From: JBAYJT01 sp041664965 | GTDB taxonomy: Bacteria; Pseudomonadota; Gammaproteobacteria; UBA9339 | Direction of reading: 5' to 3' | Length of the DNA: 51,277 bases | Assembly (NCBI GenBank): GCA_041664965.1 | Contig: JBAYJT010000005.1 | Span: 1 to 51,277, forward strand | In this document: positions 24,722 to 32,398 of the stretch, one piece after another | Position numbering within the stretch: the stretch's first letter is position 1 | Layout: each line of letters opens with the position of its first letter | Translations under genes and position numbers: made by a program | The notes under the pieces: generated by a model | Told to the model about the DNA's origin: nothing | Database searches by the model: none | What the model saw: only the letters and a program-made list of their open reading frames with translations

Positions 24722-24738
24722 TTTAATTAAATCTTAAT
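24722..24738. promoter_or_regulatory. Possible PmrA-like direct repeat upstream of the ankyrin gene
   Basis: TTTAAT (24722-24727), five bases, CTTAAT (24733-24738) is an 11-bp-period TTAA direct repeat 64 bp from the minus-strand start at 24658. Between it and the gene lie TATACT and AACGCCTCGTTTAAT. These resemble TATGAT and ACGCGCGTTTAAT upstream of 11676. Confidence 0.33.
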
Positions 24739-24803
24739 GAAATCGGTATTTACAGATTAGTACGGAAAAACAACAAATTAGGAGTGTATTTTAATTTAAA
24801 ACA

Positions 24804-24830
24804 TTAAAAAAGTAGCGGTATAAAAACCGC
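24804..24830 (-). terminator. Rho-independent terminator of the mtnP-apt operon
   Basis: On the minus strand GCGGT (complement of 24826-24830) pairs with ACCGC (complement of 24815-24819) and is followed by TACTTTTTTAATG. It lies about 80 bases past the mtnP stop. Confidence 0.55.
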
Positions 24831-24850
24831 GGTACAAAGCAGATTTTTAG

Positions 24851-24902
24851 TCGTCATCCTTAAAATTACACATGGACTCCGAGTCGAAACACGGAATGAC
24901 GA
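24851..24902. repeat. Imperfect palindromic repeat of the GTCATCC type
   Basis: The outer arms TCGTCAT (24851-24857) and ATGACGA (24896-24902) are exact complements, enclosing inner sequence with GACTCCGAGTC. This is the general form of the GTCATTCC/GGAATGAC palindromes found in many host-associated bacteria. It resembles the element at 49981. Confidence 0.55.
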
Positions 24903-24910
24903 AGAAGAAA

Positions 24911-25714
24911 TTAAATCATCGCATCTTGAAGCGCGGTTGGGCACGGGCACTTCTCTCGTTCTGTTGGAATTTGCGGAATGAGAGTTTTAATTGCTTCACG
25001 AAGAACTGCTAGATTTTTAGTCATGACTTTCTTTACCGAAGCTGTATCAACTGGTTTGTTAGACCAACTATCATAATCAGTCACTGCTGCTAAAGAAAGA
25101 TAGCAAATCTCCGCCTCGCGAGCTAAAACGCATTCTGGCACTAAGGTCATACCAATTACGCTAGCTTCTTTGATGTTATCGCGAAAATAATTCGACTCAG
25201 CGCGACTAGAATAACGCGGGCCTTGAATACAAACGTTAGTTCCCTTTTCATGAAATTTTACTTTCATTTTTTTCAATACATCAATAGACAATTCACGTAG
25301 TTCTGGACACATTGGTTCCGCCACTGAAATATGACAAACTTGTCCACCTTCATAAAAAGTATAGTGGCGACCTTTGGTAAAATCGAAAAATTGATCAACA
25401 ACTACTATATCGCCAGGATGCACATTTTCACGAAGACTTCCCACGGCAGCTGGAGCAATAATTCTTGTAACGCCTAATTCTTTAAATGCCCAAATATTAG
25501 CTCGATACGGAACAGGATGTGGAGCATAAGTGTGATTCATACCATGACGCGGCAAAAATGCTACACGTCTACCAGCAAATGTACCAACCGTAATTAAATC
25601 GGAAGGCGCACCAAAAGGAGTGTACACTTTAACTTGTTTAGCGTTTTCCAGCATTCCTGGATCGTAAACACCTGTTCCACCAATAATACCAATTTCTGCT
25701 GTTTCATTTGTCAT
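24911..25714 (-). CDS. mtnP: S-methyl-5'-thioadenosine phosphorylase
   Basis: A 267-residue purine nucleoside phosphorylase-2/MTAP family enzyme that splits methylthioadenosine into adenine and methylthioribose-1-phosphate. Motifs: GIIGGTGVYDPG (phosphate loop), LPRHGMNHTYAPHPVPYRANIWA, APAAVGSLRENVHPGDIVVVDQFFDFT, CIQGPRYSSRAES and the substrate Asp in AAVTDYDSW. Its start overlaps the end of apt by 11 bp, and apt converts the adenine product to AMP, so this two-gene operon makes a complete adenine-salvage step from MTA. Confidence 0.94.
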   Translation of the reverse strand: MTNETAEIGIIGGTGVYDPGMLENAKQVKVYTPFGAPSDLITVGTFAGRRVAFLPRHGMNHTYAPHPVPYRANIWAFKELGVTRIIAPAAVGSLRENVHPGDIVVVDQFFDFTKGRHYTFYEGGQVCHISVAEPMCPELRELSIDVLKKMKVKFHEKGTNVCIQGPRYSSRAESNYFRDNIKEASVIGMTLVPECVLAREAEICYLSLAAVTDYDSWSNKPVDTASVKKVMTKNLAVLREAIKTLIPQIPTEREKCPCPTALQDAMI

Positions 25715-26222
25715 AAGTCACCAAACTCAAAATTGAATAATCATGTAATGCGGCACGCCCAGCTAGATCTGTAAGCTCAATTACGAACGCAAATCCTGCT
25801 ACAATGCCACCCAAACGCTCAACCAGATGAGCCGCTGCTTTAGCGGTGCCCCCAGTTGCAAGTAGGTCATCTACTATTAAAACCTTTTGTCCATGGGTAA
25901 TCGCATCGCGTTGAATCTCCATTTCAGCATTGCCGTACTCAATGTCATAGGCACGCACATGCGTATCGCCCGGCAATTTACCACGTTTTCGAATCATAAG
26001 AAAGCCCACGTCAAAACGCTGCGCTAAAAGACTAGCAAACCCAAAACCACGCGACTCAATACCAGCCACAAGACTGATATCATGATTTTTGAAATGTTCG
26101 TAGATAGTATGCGTCACATGGCGCATAGCTTCTGGGCTTTTTAAAAGCGGAGATATATCTTTAAACAAAATACCTTTAGTTGGAAAATCTGCATATTCAC
26201 GCAAATAGTTTTTTAAGTTCAT
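25704..26222 (-). CDS. apt: Adenine phosphoribosyltransferase
   Basis: A 172-residue enzyme that makes AMP from adenine and PRPP. The N-terminal FPTKGILFKDISPLL is diagnostic of Apt. The PRPP-binding motif is VLIVDDLLATGGTAKAA (about residues 117-133), and the flexible loop is around RKRGKLPGDTHVRAYDIEYG. It is the first gene of an operon with mtnP, with an 11-bp overlap. Length matches the family (about 170-183). Confidence 0.96.
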   Translation of the reverse strand: MNLKNYLREYADFPTKGILFKDISPLLKSPEAMRHVTHTIYEHFKNHDISLVAGIESRGFGFASLLAQRFDVGFLMIRKRGKLPGDTHVRAYDIEYGNAEMEIQRDAITHGQKVLIVDDLLATGGTAKAAAHLVERLGGIVAGFAFVIELTDLAGRAALHDYSILSLVTYDK

Positions 26223-26605
26223 GTATCATCCTCACAAAATTTCAAACTCAAAACATCAACCAAGAAAAACGCTTACTGGAAGCTATTTTTCTAGAATCAA
26301 ACAAGGTAAAAGCGTGAGTAGATATTTATCAGAAGAATTAGGAAGCCCAGAGGCTTAAAACATGTCTACGCGATTTCTTTATAAATCAAGGAGTTGCAAA
26401 ATAAAGTCACTTTCCGTTCAAATTTATAAATTAGACAATGTTTTCGTACCAGCTTTTACTGGGTGATTATAAGAGGTTGTTTTTATCTTGTCTATCGCAA
26501 TTCTTATTTGGATCTTAAAATGATTATTTCTACTCGCTTTCTTTACTTCAGCATGCTAGTGTGATATTTGAAAATTCTAATCTTTAACAAGAGGATATAA
26601 CCAAC
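26223..26605. other. Intergenic region between apt and the APC permease
   Basis: These 383 bp between divergent genes hold no convincing gene. They contain an R45 core (26357-26402) and the leaders of both genes. The permease ribosome site is AAGAGG (26588-26593). A 45-codon frame from 26221 to 26358 was considered and set aside. Confidence 0.6.
26357..26402 (+). repeat. R45 core, copy 6
   Basis: AAAACATGTCTACGCGATTT, CTTTATAAATCAAGGAGTTG and CAAAATAAAG. A core only, without terminal palindrome. Confidence 0.82.
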
Positions 26606-28021
26606 ATGAAAAGAGTCATGCGCCTGTGGGACATAGTTCTGATGAACGTTACTGCTATCATAGGCTTACGTTGGTTGCCAATAGCCGCAGGATACGGCGC
26701 ATCTTCAATATCGTTGTGGATTTTAGCAGCATTACTATTTTTTATTCCACTTGGAATAATTTCAACTGAACTTGCAACAACTTGGCCAGATGAAGGCGGA
26801 CTCTACGTTTGGACCAAACAAGCTTATGGCGAAAAGCCTGCTTTCTTGGTTTCTTGGTTTTATTGGGCCAATAGTTTCTTTTACTCCCCTTCCCTGCTTA
26901 CTTTTTTGGCGGTTACTCTGGCTTTTCTATTTAATCCAGCTCTAGCTAGTAATAAATATTTCGTTTGCCCAGTTGTATTAGGCCTTCTTTGGTTAGTTAC
27001 TTTACTTAATATTCATGGCATGCAAATAGTTAAAAAACTTTCTAATTTAGGCGGACTTTTTGGAACTTTATTGCCTGGCATAATAATCATTGTACTTGCC
27101 ATAATTGCTGTTTTTATTTGGCATCGCCCGATCCCAACTGATTATTCACTCGCGCATTTATTACCTAATTTTGGCTCTAAATCCAATATAGCCTTTCTTT
27201 CTATCCTAATGTTTTCCATGGCTGGTATTGAACTCACACCAATTCTAGCTGGCGAGACGGAAAATCCACAAAAAACCTTCCCAAGGTCTCTATTTATTTC
27301 TACTATTTTGATTCTTGCGACCTACATTATTGGCACTGTAGCAATAACTTGGATTATTACACCTGAAAAAATCGGCGCTGCCAGCGGCATTATGGATGCT
27401 CTCGTCATAATCAGCAAAGACCTCAACGTTCCTTTCATAACCAGCATTATGGCTCTTATGCTGCTTCTTGGCGGACTTGGCGGTGCTTGTGTTTGGATCA
27501 TAGCGCCAATTAAAATGTTTTTTGAAAGCACGAAACAAGGCGTTTTACCAGAGTCTTTCACAAGACTTAATAAAAATAGCGTGCCAGCACGAGCCATGGT
27601 AATACAATCTCTCATAATAACTATTGTGGTCATAGCAACGTCGTTCTTGCCATCAGTAAATGTTTTTTACGAAACACTAGTATTGATGGCTACCATTACG
27701 TATTTCATTCCGTACTTAGTAATGTTTGCGGCTTTTTTAAAGCTAAGAAAATCTCATCCACATCGCGAAAGGCCTTATCGCGTTCCAGGAGGAAATTTTT
27801 CCGCCTGGACCATATCTGCAATCGGCTTTTCTTCAGTATTACTTGCGATTATATTGCCTTTCTTTATTCCACCAGCTGATCTTGCCAGTGCGCATGATAT
27901 TTTGATGTATAAAATAGAAATAGCTATGGGACCAGTTATTTTCTTTGTTCTCGGCTATTTTATTTATTGGTTGTATGAAAGAAAGCAGAGTAAATTGAAA
28001 TTATTACTGCGAAAGTATTAA
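26606..28021 (+). CDS. APC-superfamily amino-acid permease
   Basis: A 471-residue inner-membrane transporter with about 12 hydrophobic segments. The start MRLWDIVLMNVTAIIGLRWLP and the EGGLYVWTKQAYGEKPAFL loop resemble the glutamate:GABA-antiporter branch of the APC superfamily. SMAGIELTPILAGETENPQKTFPR is the conserved TM6-loop signature (E-x-P-x-x-GE-ENP). Substrate probably amino acids or small amines. It overlaps the convergent Nramp-like gene by 4 bp. Confidence 0.87.
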   Translation: MKRVMRLWDIVLMNVTAIIGLRWLPIAAGYGASSISLWILAALLFFIPLGIISTELATTWPDEGGLYVWTKQAYGEKPAFLVSWFYWANSFFYSPSLLTFLAVTLAFLFNPALASNKYFVCPVVLGLLWLVTLLNIHGMQIVKKLSNLGGLFGTLLPGIIIIVLAIIAVFIWHRPIPTDYSLAHLLPNFGSKSNIAFLSILMFSMAGIELTPILAGETENPQKTFPRSLFISTILILATYIIGTVAITWIITPEKIGAASGIMDALVIISKDLNVPFITSIMALMLLLGGLGGACVWIIAPIKMFFESTKQGVLPESFTRLNKNSVPARAMVIQSLIITIVVIATSFLPSVNVFYETLVLMATITYFIPYLVMFAAFLKLRKSHPHRERPYRVPGGNFSAWTISAIGFSSVLLAIILPFFIPPADLASAHDILMYKIEIAMGPVIFFVLGYFIYWLYERKQSKLKLLLRKY

Positions 28022-29256
28022 GCCAATATTCCCCAAAGGCCGCCAAATAAGCCCACAGCGCTTGTTATAAACAAAATTATACCAACTACCCAGGCATAGG
28101 TTCCTTTGAGCTTATATTCCTCTGGAAGAGCTTTGCATGCCAATAAAAATAGGAAAAGCAATACTATCGGTAATAAAAGAGCATTCATTACCTCAATAGC
28201 AACGTTAAGGGAAACCAGTGGAATGCCGGAAATGACTATTAAGCCACCCACAATCAAAGTAAATAAATAGGCGCCATAAAACCAAGGCGCTTCATGTGGA
28301 CAATCCTGCAAAGAATGCTTACATCCAGTAATTTCGCCAACACCCCAAGCAGCAGCTAAAGAAACCACTACAGTTGCAATTAAAGCCGCACCAATCATTC
28401 CTAAGCCAAATAAAATTTTGCCAAGAGTCACTCCTAAGTACGGCGTAATCATTTCACTGATTTGCTGTACTGCATCTAGTGAAGCATTGCCATGTATTTT
28501 GCCAATTGTAGCGGCCGCAACAATTAAAACTGCGATCATAATGGCCTGAGCAACAATAGCGCCCAAAAATGTTTCTAGACGCGCCATTTTAAGATGTTTT
28601 ATAGTCAATTTTTTATCGACTACAGCTGACTGCTGATAAAAAATCATCCAGGGCATAATCACTGCTCCAATATTGGCAGCAACCATGTAAAGATATTCGT
28701 GATTATGCAAAGGTAAACTGACTAATCCCGCTCGTAGTTCATGCCAATTAGGCGACACTTGCCAAGCAACTACAATGTAAATTAAAGCGAAAGAACCAAT
28801 AGCTAAGGCTATACGCTCTACAGAGTTGTAACTTCGAGTCCAAACTAGCCAAATTAAAAATACTGTAACTAGCAGGGTTGAAAGCCAAATCGGCATACCG
28901 AATAAAAGACCAACACTGGCTATACCACTAATTTCCGTAACTATGGCACCCATACAGCAAACAACTAATGTTCCAACTGAAAGCCAAGCCCAAAAATTAC
29001 CAAAATGTTTTTTTATTAACGCACCATGTCCTTTTCCTGTAACTAAACCTAGGCGCACAGTGAGTTCTTGAGCAATATACAAGATGGGAATTAGAATGAG
29101 TTGTAGAAGAAGTAATTTATAGCCCCAAACAGCTCCGCTTTGCGCAGCGACTACAATACTGCCAACATCAGCATCGGCTAGCATTACCGCAAAACCTGGC
29201 CCCATGACAACCAGAAAGAATAAGATCTTCTTTCCCAACGATTTAAAATTCAGCAT
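28018..29256 (-). CDS. Nramp-like divalent metal transporter, non-canonical site
   Basis: A 412-residue inner-membrane protein with about 11 hydrophobic segments and the Nramp framework (GPGFAVML in TM1, GKGHGALI, NIGAVIMPW in TM6). In MntH the TM1 metal site reads DPGN and TM6 reads MPH. Here the aligned residues are D30-V-G-S33 and M-P-W: the Asp and Met remain, but the Asn and His are changed. The cargo may therefore not be Mn2+/Fe2+; Mg2+ or other ions are possible. ATG 29256 was chosen over 29313 because it gives the normal family start and follows a purine-rich GGGGGTAGAG. Confidence 0.82.
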   Translation of the reverse strand: MLNFKSLGKKILFFLVVMGPGFAVMLADADVGSIVVAAQSGAVWGYKLLLLQLILIPILYIAQELTVRLGLVTGKGHGALIKKHFGNFWAWLSVGTLVVCCMGAIVTEISGIASVGLLFGMPIWLSTLLVTVFLIWLVWTRSYNSVERIALAIGSFALIYIVVAWQVSPNWHELRAGLVSLPLHNHEYLYMVAANIGAVIMPWMIFYQQSAVVDKKLTIKHLKMARLETFLGAIVAQAIMIAVLIVAAATIGKIHGNASLDAVQQISEMITPYLGVTLGKILFGLGMIGAALIATVVVSLAAAWGVGEITGCKHSLQDCPHEAPWFYGAYLFTLIVGGLIVISGIPLVSLNVAIEVMNALLLPIVLLFLFLLACKALPEEYKLKGTYAWVVGIILFITSAVGLFGGLWGILA

Positions 29257-29350
29257 TTCTACTCTACCCCCTAAACTTGGAGTGATTTTATAGCAAATAG
29301 GAAAAAGTCGCAATTATGGAGGGATTATGCTTTATGTATATGTAGAAGTC

Positions 29351-29650
29351 TTAAGTTACACTAACAAAATGTCCGGAAGCATATTCATGCAGAACACTAG
29401 CAATAAAAGTTTGATAAGGCAAACCCTTATAAGCTGCCTTTTGTTTAAGTCGAGCCAAATCGCTACCTGAAACACGTAGTGTTATTCTCGCATCCTTACG
29501 CAAAGTATTAGCAGCTATTTTCTTAGCTAGAACCATTTCTTTTTTTAAATTTTTTACGCTCTTCCACTCACCTTTATCTAAGGATTCCAATAAATCCTGT
29601 TCTTCTTGATCCAATTTTACGTCGTATGGATCGAATTTTTTATTTTTCAT
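29351..29650 (-). CDS. CopG-type (ribbon-helix-helix) antitoxin
   Basis: A 99-residue protein. The C-terminal part, DARITLRVSGSDLARLKQKAAYKGLPYQTFIASVLHEYASG, is a typical ribbon-helix-helix DNA-binding domain of CopG-family antitoxins; the N-terminal 50 residues would wrap the toxin. ATG 29650 was preferred to 29662 because GAGG lies 6 bp before it. It overlaps the toxin gene by 11 bp, in toxin-antitoxin order. Confidence 0.78.
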   Translation of the reverse strand: MKNKKFDPYDVKLDQEEQDLLESLDKGEWKSVKNLKKEMVLAKKIAANTLRKDARITLRVSGSDLARLKQKAAYKGLPYQTFIASVLHEYASGHFVSVT

Positions 29651-29930
29651 TGGATACCTCATATCGCTTTTTCGCCTTCCGGCTGGGAAAAATTGTTTTT
29701 AAAAATACTGCATTACTGTCTATTTTTACGAAAGGTACCATATAGACGTAGCCATTTACTTGCAGCACGTATATTTTTTGATTCGGATACTTAACTTTAT
29801 TGGGATGGTCAACAATATCAAGCAACTGCCCATTGTTTAGAGCCGCCACTATTTCTTCAAAACTAATATGACGTTCTGCTATGAGTTGATTGTTTTTATC
29901 TACCGAATACTCGTATACTGGCTTGCTCAT
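29640..29930 (-). CDS. Putative RelE/BrnT-like toxin
   Basis: A 96-residue basic protein. It contains HISFEEIVAALNNGQLLDIVDHPN and the C-terminal FLKTIFPSRKAKKRYE, which resembles the end of BrnT/RelE-fold ribonuclease toxins paired with CopG antitoxins. ATG 29930 was used rather than a TTG at 29948. With the overlapping antitoxin gene it forms a type II toxin-antitoxin module, presumably autoregulated by the antitoxin. Target RNA cleavage is inferred from family. Confidence 0.72.
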   Translation of the reverse strand: MSKPVYEYSVDKNNQLIAERHISFEEIVAALNNGQLLDIVDHPNKVKYPNQKIYVLQVNGYVYMVPFVKIDSNAVFLKTIFPSRKAKKRYEVSNEK

Positions 29931-29998
29931 TGTATAAATATCCAACAATGTGTGATTTTTGTCAAGTTAATTCGCTCCACAACGTAGAGCGAATTGGA

Positions 29999-31147
29999 TC
30001 AAACGATTAAATGCAAAGCAGCTTTTGTTATGACTTGAATAGCATGAGTGATGTCTTCTTCTGTAGTAAACCGCCCTAAAGAAAAGCGGACACTGCTCTG
30101 GATAGCAGCATTACTAAGACCTATAGCTTTGAGAACATGAGATGGTGTGGTTTTAGATACAGTACAGGCAGAACCAGCGGAAACCGCTAAATCGCTAATT
30201 GCAGCAAAGAGCAGCTCGCCATTTACTTTTGGACCAAAACTAACATTTAGACTTGCGGCAACGCGCTCTTTTAAATCTCCATTTAGAAATATCCCAGGCA
30301 AATCAGACATTCCCTGCCATAATTTATTGCGTAATTCTAGTATGCGCTTATTTTCTTCTAGCATTTCATTTTTTAAAATACGACAAGCTTCGCCAAAACC
30401 AGCTATATTAGCAACTCCCAAAGTTCCAGACCGCAAACCATGTTCCTGACCTCCTCCATGAATCTGCGGAACTAGATGTATTCTAGGTTTGCTTCGTACA
30501 TAAAGCGCCCCAGAACCTTTAGGACCATAAATTTTGTGCGCCGCAAAAGACATCAAATGAACATTAAGATTTTGCAAATCAATAGGCACGCGGCCTAGGC
30601 TTTGTGCTGCATCAACATGAAAAATAATCCCTTTGTCTTTTAAAAGTTTGCCAATTGCTGCAATATCTTGTATCACGCCTATTTCATTATTGACTTGCAT
30701 GATAGAAACTAAAACAGTGTCTGGCCGTAAAGCTTCTTTAAGTTTAGCTAAATCCAACAATCCATTTGTTTCTGGTTTAAGATAGATAACTTCAAAGCCG
30801 TCTGTTTCTAAATATCCACAAACATCCAAGACTGCTCTGTGTTCAGTTTGCAAAGTTATAATGTGCTTACCCTTACGTTTATAAAAATAAGCCGCACCTT
30901 TCAGCGCTAAGTTATTAGATTCTGTAGCTCCCGAAGTCCAAATAATTTCACTGGGATCGGCATTAATGAGAGAAGCTAGATGCGATCTTGCTTCTTCAAC
31001 AGCATTTCTTGCCTTGTGGCCATAAAGGTGCTCAGAAGCCGGATTACCAAAGTTATCCGTGTTATCCAAAAAAATAAGCATTTTCGCTTTAACACGCGGA
31101 TCAATTGGCGTTGTGGCCATGTAATCTAGGTAGATTGGTGTTTTCAT
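29999..31147 (-). CDS. iscS: Cysteine desulfurase
   Basis: A 382-residue PLP enzyme that mobilises sulfur from cysteine. PLP lysine in SFAAHKIYGPKG; catalytic cysteine in SAGSACTVSK, with the IscS-type GSAC; TSGATESNNLALKG and TEHRAV complete the active site. It begins MKTPIYLDYMATTP, typical of IscS. No iscU, iscA, hscB or iscR adjoins it, although trmJ (beside iscRS in many gammaproteobacteria) is close by. Two operator-like palindromes lie upstream (31178-31231). Confidence 0.92.
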   Translation of the reverse strand: MKTPIYLDYMATTPIDPRVKAKMLIFLDNTDNFGNPASEHLYGHKARNAVEEARSHLASLINADPSEIIWTSGATESNNLALKGAAYFYKRKGKHIITLQTEHRAVLDVCGYLETDGFEVIYLKPETNGLLDLAKLKEALRPDTVLVSIMQVNNEIGVIQDIAAIGKLLKDKGIIFHVDAAQSLGRVPIDLQNLNVHLMSFAAHKIYGPKGSGALYVRSKPRIHLVPQIHGGGQEHGLRSGTLGVANIAGFGEACRILKNEMLEENKRILELRNKLWQGMSDLPGIFLNGDLKERVAASLNVSFGPKVNGELLFAAISDLAVSAGSACTVSKTTPSHVLKAIGLSNAAIQSSVRFSLGRFTTEEDITHAIQVITKAALHLIV

Positions 31148-31177
31148 GGTGCGATTTTAACACAGAATAAGGGTAAT

Positions 31178-31231
31178 TTGTGCCAAATTTGGCATAAAAT
31201 AAACCATGTTTATGCTAAAATAGCACACAAA
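31178..31231 (-). promoter_or_regulatory. Paired operator-like palindromes upstream of iscS
   Basis: TGCCAAATTTGGCA (31181-31194) and TGCTAAAATAGCA (31213-31225) share flanks on the minus strand, reading TTTATGCcAAAtTtgGCACA and TTTATGCtAAAaTaGCACA. Their centres are about 31.5 bp apart, three helical turns. TTAAAAT near 31155 could be the -10. A regulator binding both on one DNA face is the simple reading. Confidence 0.5.
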
Positions 31232-31258
31232 CTAAACCCTGTTTATGAAATATGATAT

Positions 31259-31513
31259 TTATTTCCGCTCTTTTCGAATCTTCGTCCACTTCCACCACGG
31301 CTCTTTGATACCTGTTCTAGCTTCATGAATTATGGCAGCGAAAACATCCCAAACACAAGGATCCTGCTTTTGCTTTGTGATTTTTTGTAAACGTTCGTAG
31401 AGCTCGTCTGGATCAGATTTTGCCAGTTTTTCTATCGAATCAATACCAAGTTTTTGCAAATCTTTAAAAGTTGCAGGACCGACGTTTTGGAGAGTAAAAA
31501 GTTCGTTTTTCAC
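31259..31513 (-). CDS. Cdd1-like helix-hairpin-helix protein
   Basis: An 84-residue protein with a single helix-hairpin-helix unit, LQNVGPATFKDLQKLGIDSIEKL, and the family's conserved DPDELYERL and DPCVWDVFAAIIHEA segments. It belongs to the small Cdd1/pathogenicity-locus family, which has no proven function; DNA binding is likely from the fold. It overlaps the trmJ stop by 4 bp (ATGA) and is translationally coupled to it. Confidence 0.78.
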   Translation of the reverse strand: MKNELFTLQNVGPATFKDLQKLGIDSIEKLAKSDPDELYERLQKITKQKQDPCVWDVFAAIIHEARTGIKEPWWKWTKIRKERK

Positions 31514-32388
31514 TTCAAAATCTTTCGCTCTTTGTATTTACCCTGCTTAACTTCTGTCGCAGCAAGCAATAAGCGCTTAGCATTTTCGCGACTTTTTAAC
31601 AAATAATCTGTTTCTTCTGTAGGATTGTTCTTCACCATATTTTTCTCCATTTCCGTCAAAACCCCGCGCAGAATATTAACTTCGGAAACTTCTAAGCGCG
31701 TCCGACCAAATAGACGGCGCATTCTATCCATCAAATGCTTCGGAGCTTTCGGATTTAAAAACTCTAATTCTATTAAAACCTTTTCTAGATGTTCATAAAA
31801 TAATTCTATATCCCCAGACGTTGCCATATCAGTCGATGGGCGGACACGCAGGTCCGCCCCTACTTCAAAATATAACTTATTGATTTTTAAAGAATTCGTG
31901 TAGACATGTTTTTTATTTATTTCATAAGCAACCAACAAAACTGCCGCAGCTAAGTTAAGGGAACTGAAATTTGGATCCGTAGAAACGTAAAGATGCTTCT
32001 GGCAAAGATGCAATTCTTCATTGGTAAGGCCAGAATTTTCTCGGCCAAATAAAATGGCTATTTTTCTGCCTTCTTCGACCTCTGATGTGACTTCTGTCGC
32101 AGCTTCGCGCGGTGATAGCAAAGTAGACGGTAAAGCGCGCTGCCTAGCACTCGTCCCGATCACCAAATGACAATCGGCAATCGCCTCTTGCACGTTTTCT
32201 ACAATTCTACCCCTCGCCAAAATGTCATCGGCTCCAGCTGCGCGCGCTGTTGCGTCTACATGCGGAAAGTTTTTAGGTTTTACCAAGCAAAGATTACTTA
32301 AACCAAAGTTTTTCATTGCCCGCGCCGCGGCGCCAATATTGCCTGGGTGCGAAGTTTCTACTAAAACGATTTTAATATTTTCTAACAT
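31510..32388 (-). CDS. trmJ: tRNA (Cm32/Um32) methyltransferase TrmJ with repeat insertion
   Basis: A 292-residue SPOUT methyltransferase that 2'-O-methylates position 32 of tRNAs. Family motifs: VETSHPGNIGAAARAMKNFGL, ILFGRENSGLTNEEL and the knot SSLNLAAAVLLVAYEI. After this, where E. coli TrmJ has a variable linker, an R45 core and its GC-rich hairpin are translated in frame (about residues 137-168: NKKHVYTNSLKINKLYFE, then VGADLRVRPSTDMA). The normal C-terminal region resumes at GDIELFYEHLEKVL and ends with RRLFGRTRLEVSEVNILRG. Since the insert is in the linker, function may be retained. GTTTTAGTAGAA near the start is ordinary sequence. Confidence 0.94.
   Translation of the reverse strand: MLENIKIVLVETSHPGNIGAAARAMKNFGLSNLCLVKPKNFPHVDATARAAGADDILARGRIVENVQEAIADCHLVIGTSARQRALPSTLLSPREAATEVTSEVEEGRKIAILFGRENSGLTNEELHLCQKHLYVSTDPNFSSLNLAAAVLLVAYEINKKHVYTNSLKINKLYFEVGADLRVRPSTDMATSGDIELFYEHLEKVLIELEFLNPKAPKHLMDRMRRLFGRTRLEVSEVNILRGVLTEMEKNMVKNNPTEETDYLLKSRENAKRLLLAATEVKQGKYKERKILK
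31838..31914 (-). repeat. R45 core inside trmJ with alternative GC-rich hairpin, copy 7
   Basis: On the minus strand the core is ACATGTCTACACGAATTC, AAAAATCAATAAGTTATA, TTTTG. It joins a GGGCGGAC/GTCCGCCC hairpin (31838-31845 with 31852-31859) instead of the AGACGCGATT palindrome. The whole element is open in the trmJ frame. Confidence 0.9.
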
Positions 32389-32398
32389 AGCACAAATA

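Noticed and set aside
26221..26358. A 45-codon frame (starting MYHPHKISNSKHQ) divergent from apt and ending at an R45 copy
   Set aside because: Its ATG overlaps the apt start codon, no ribosome site is seen, and it resembles no family I know; chance is more likely.
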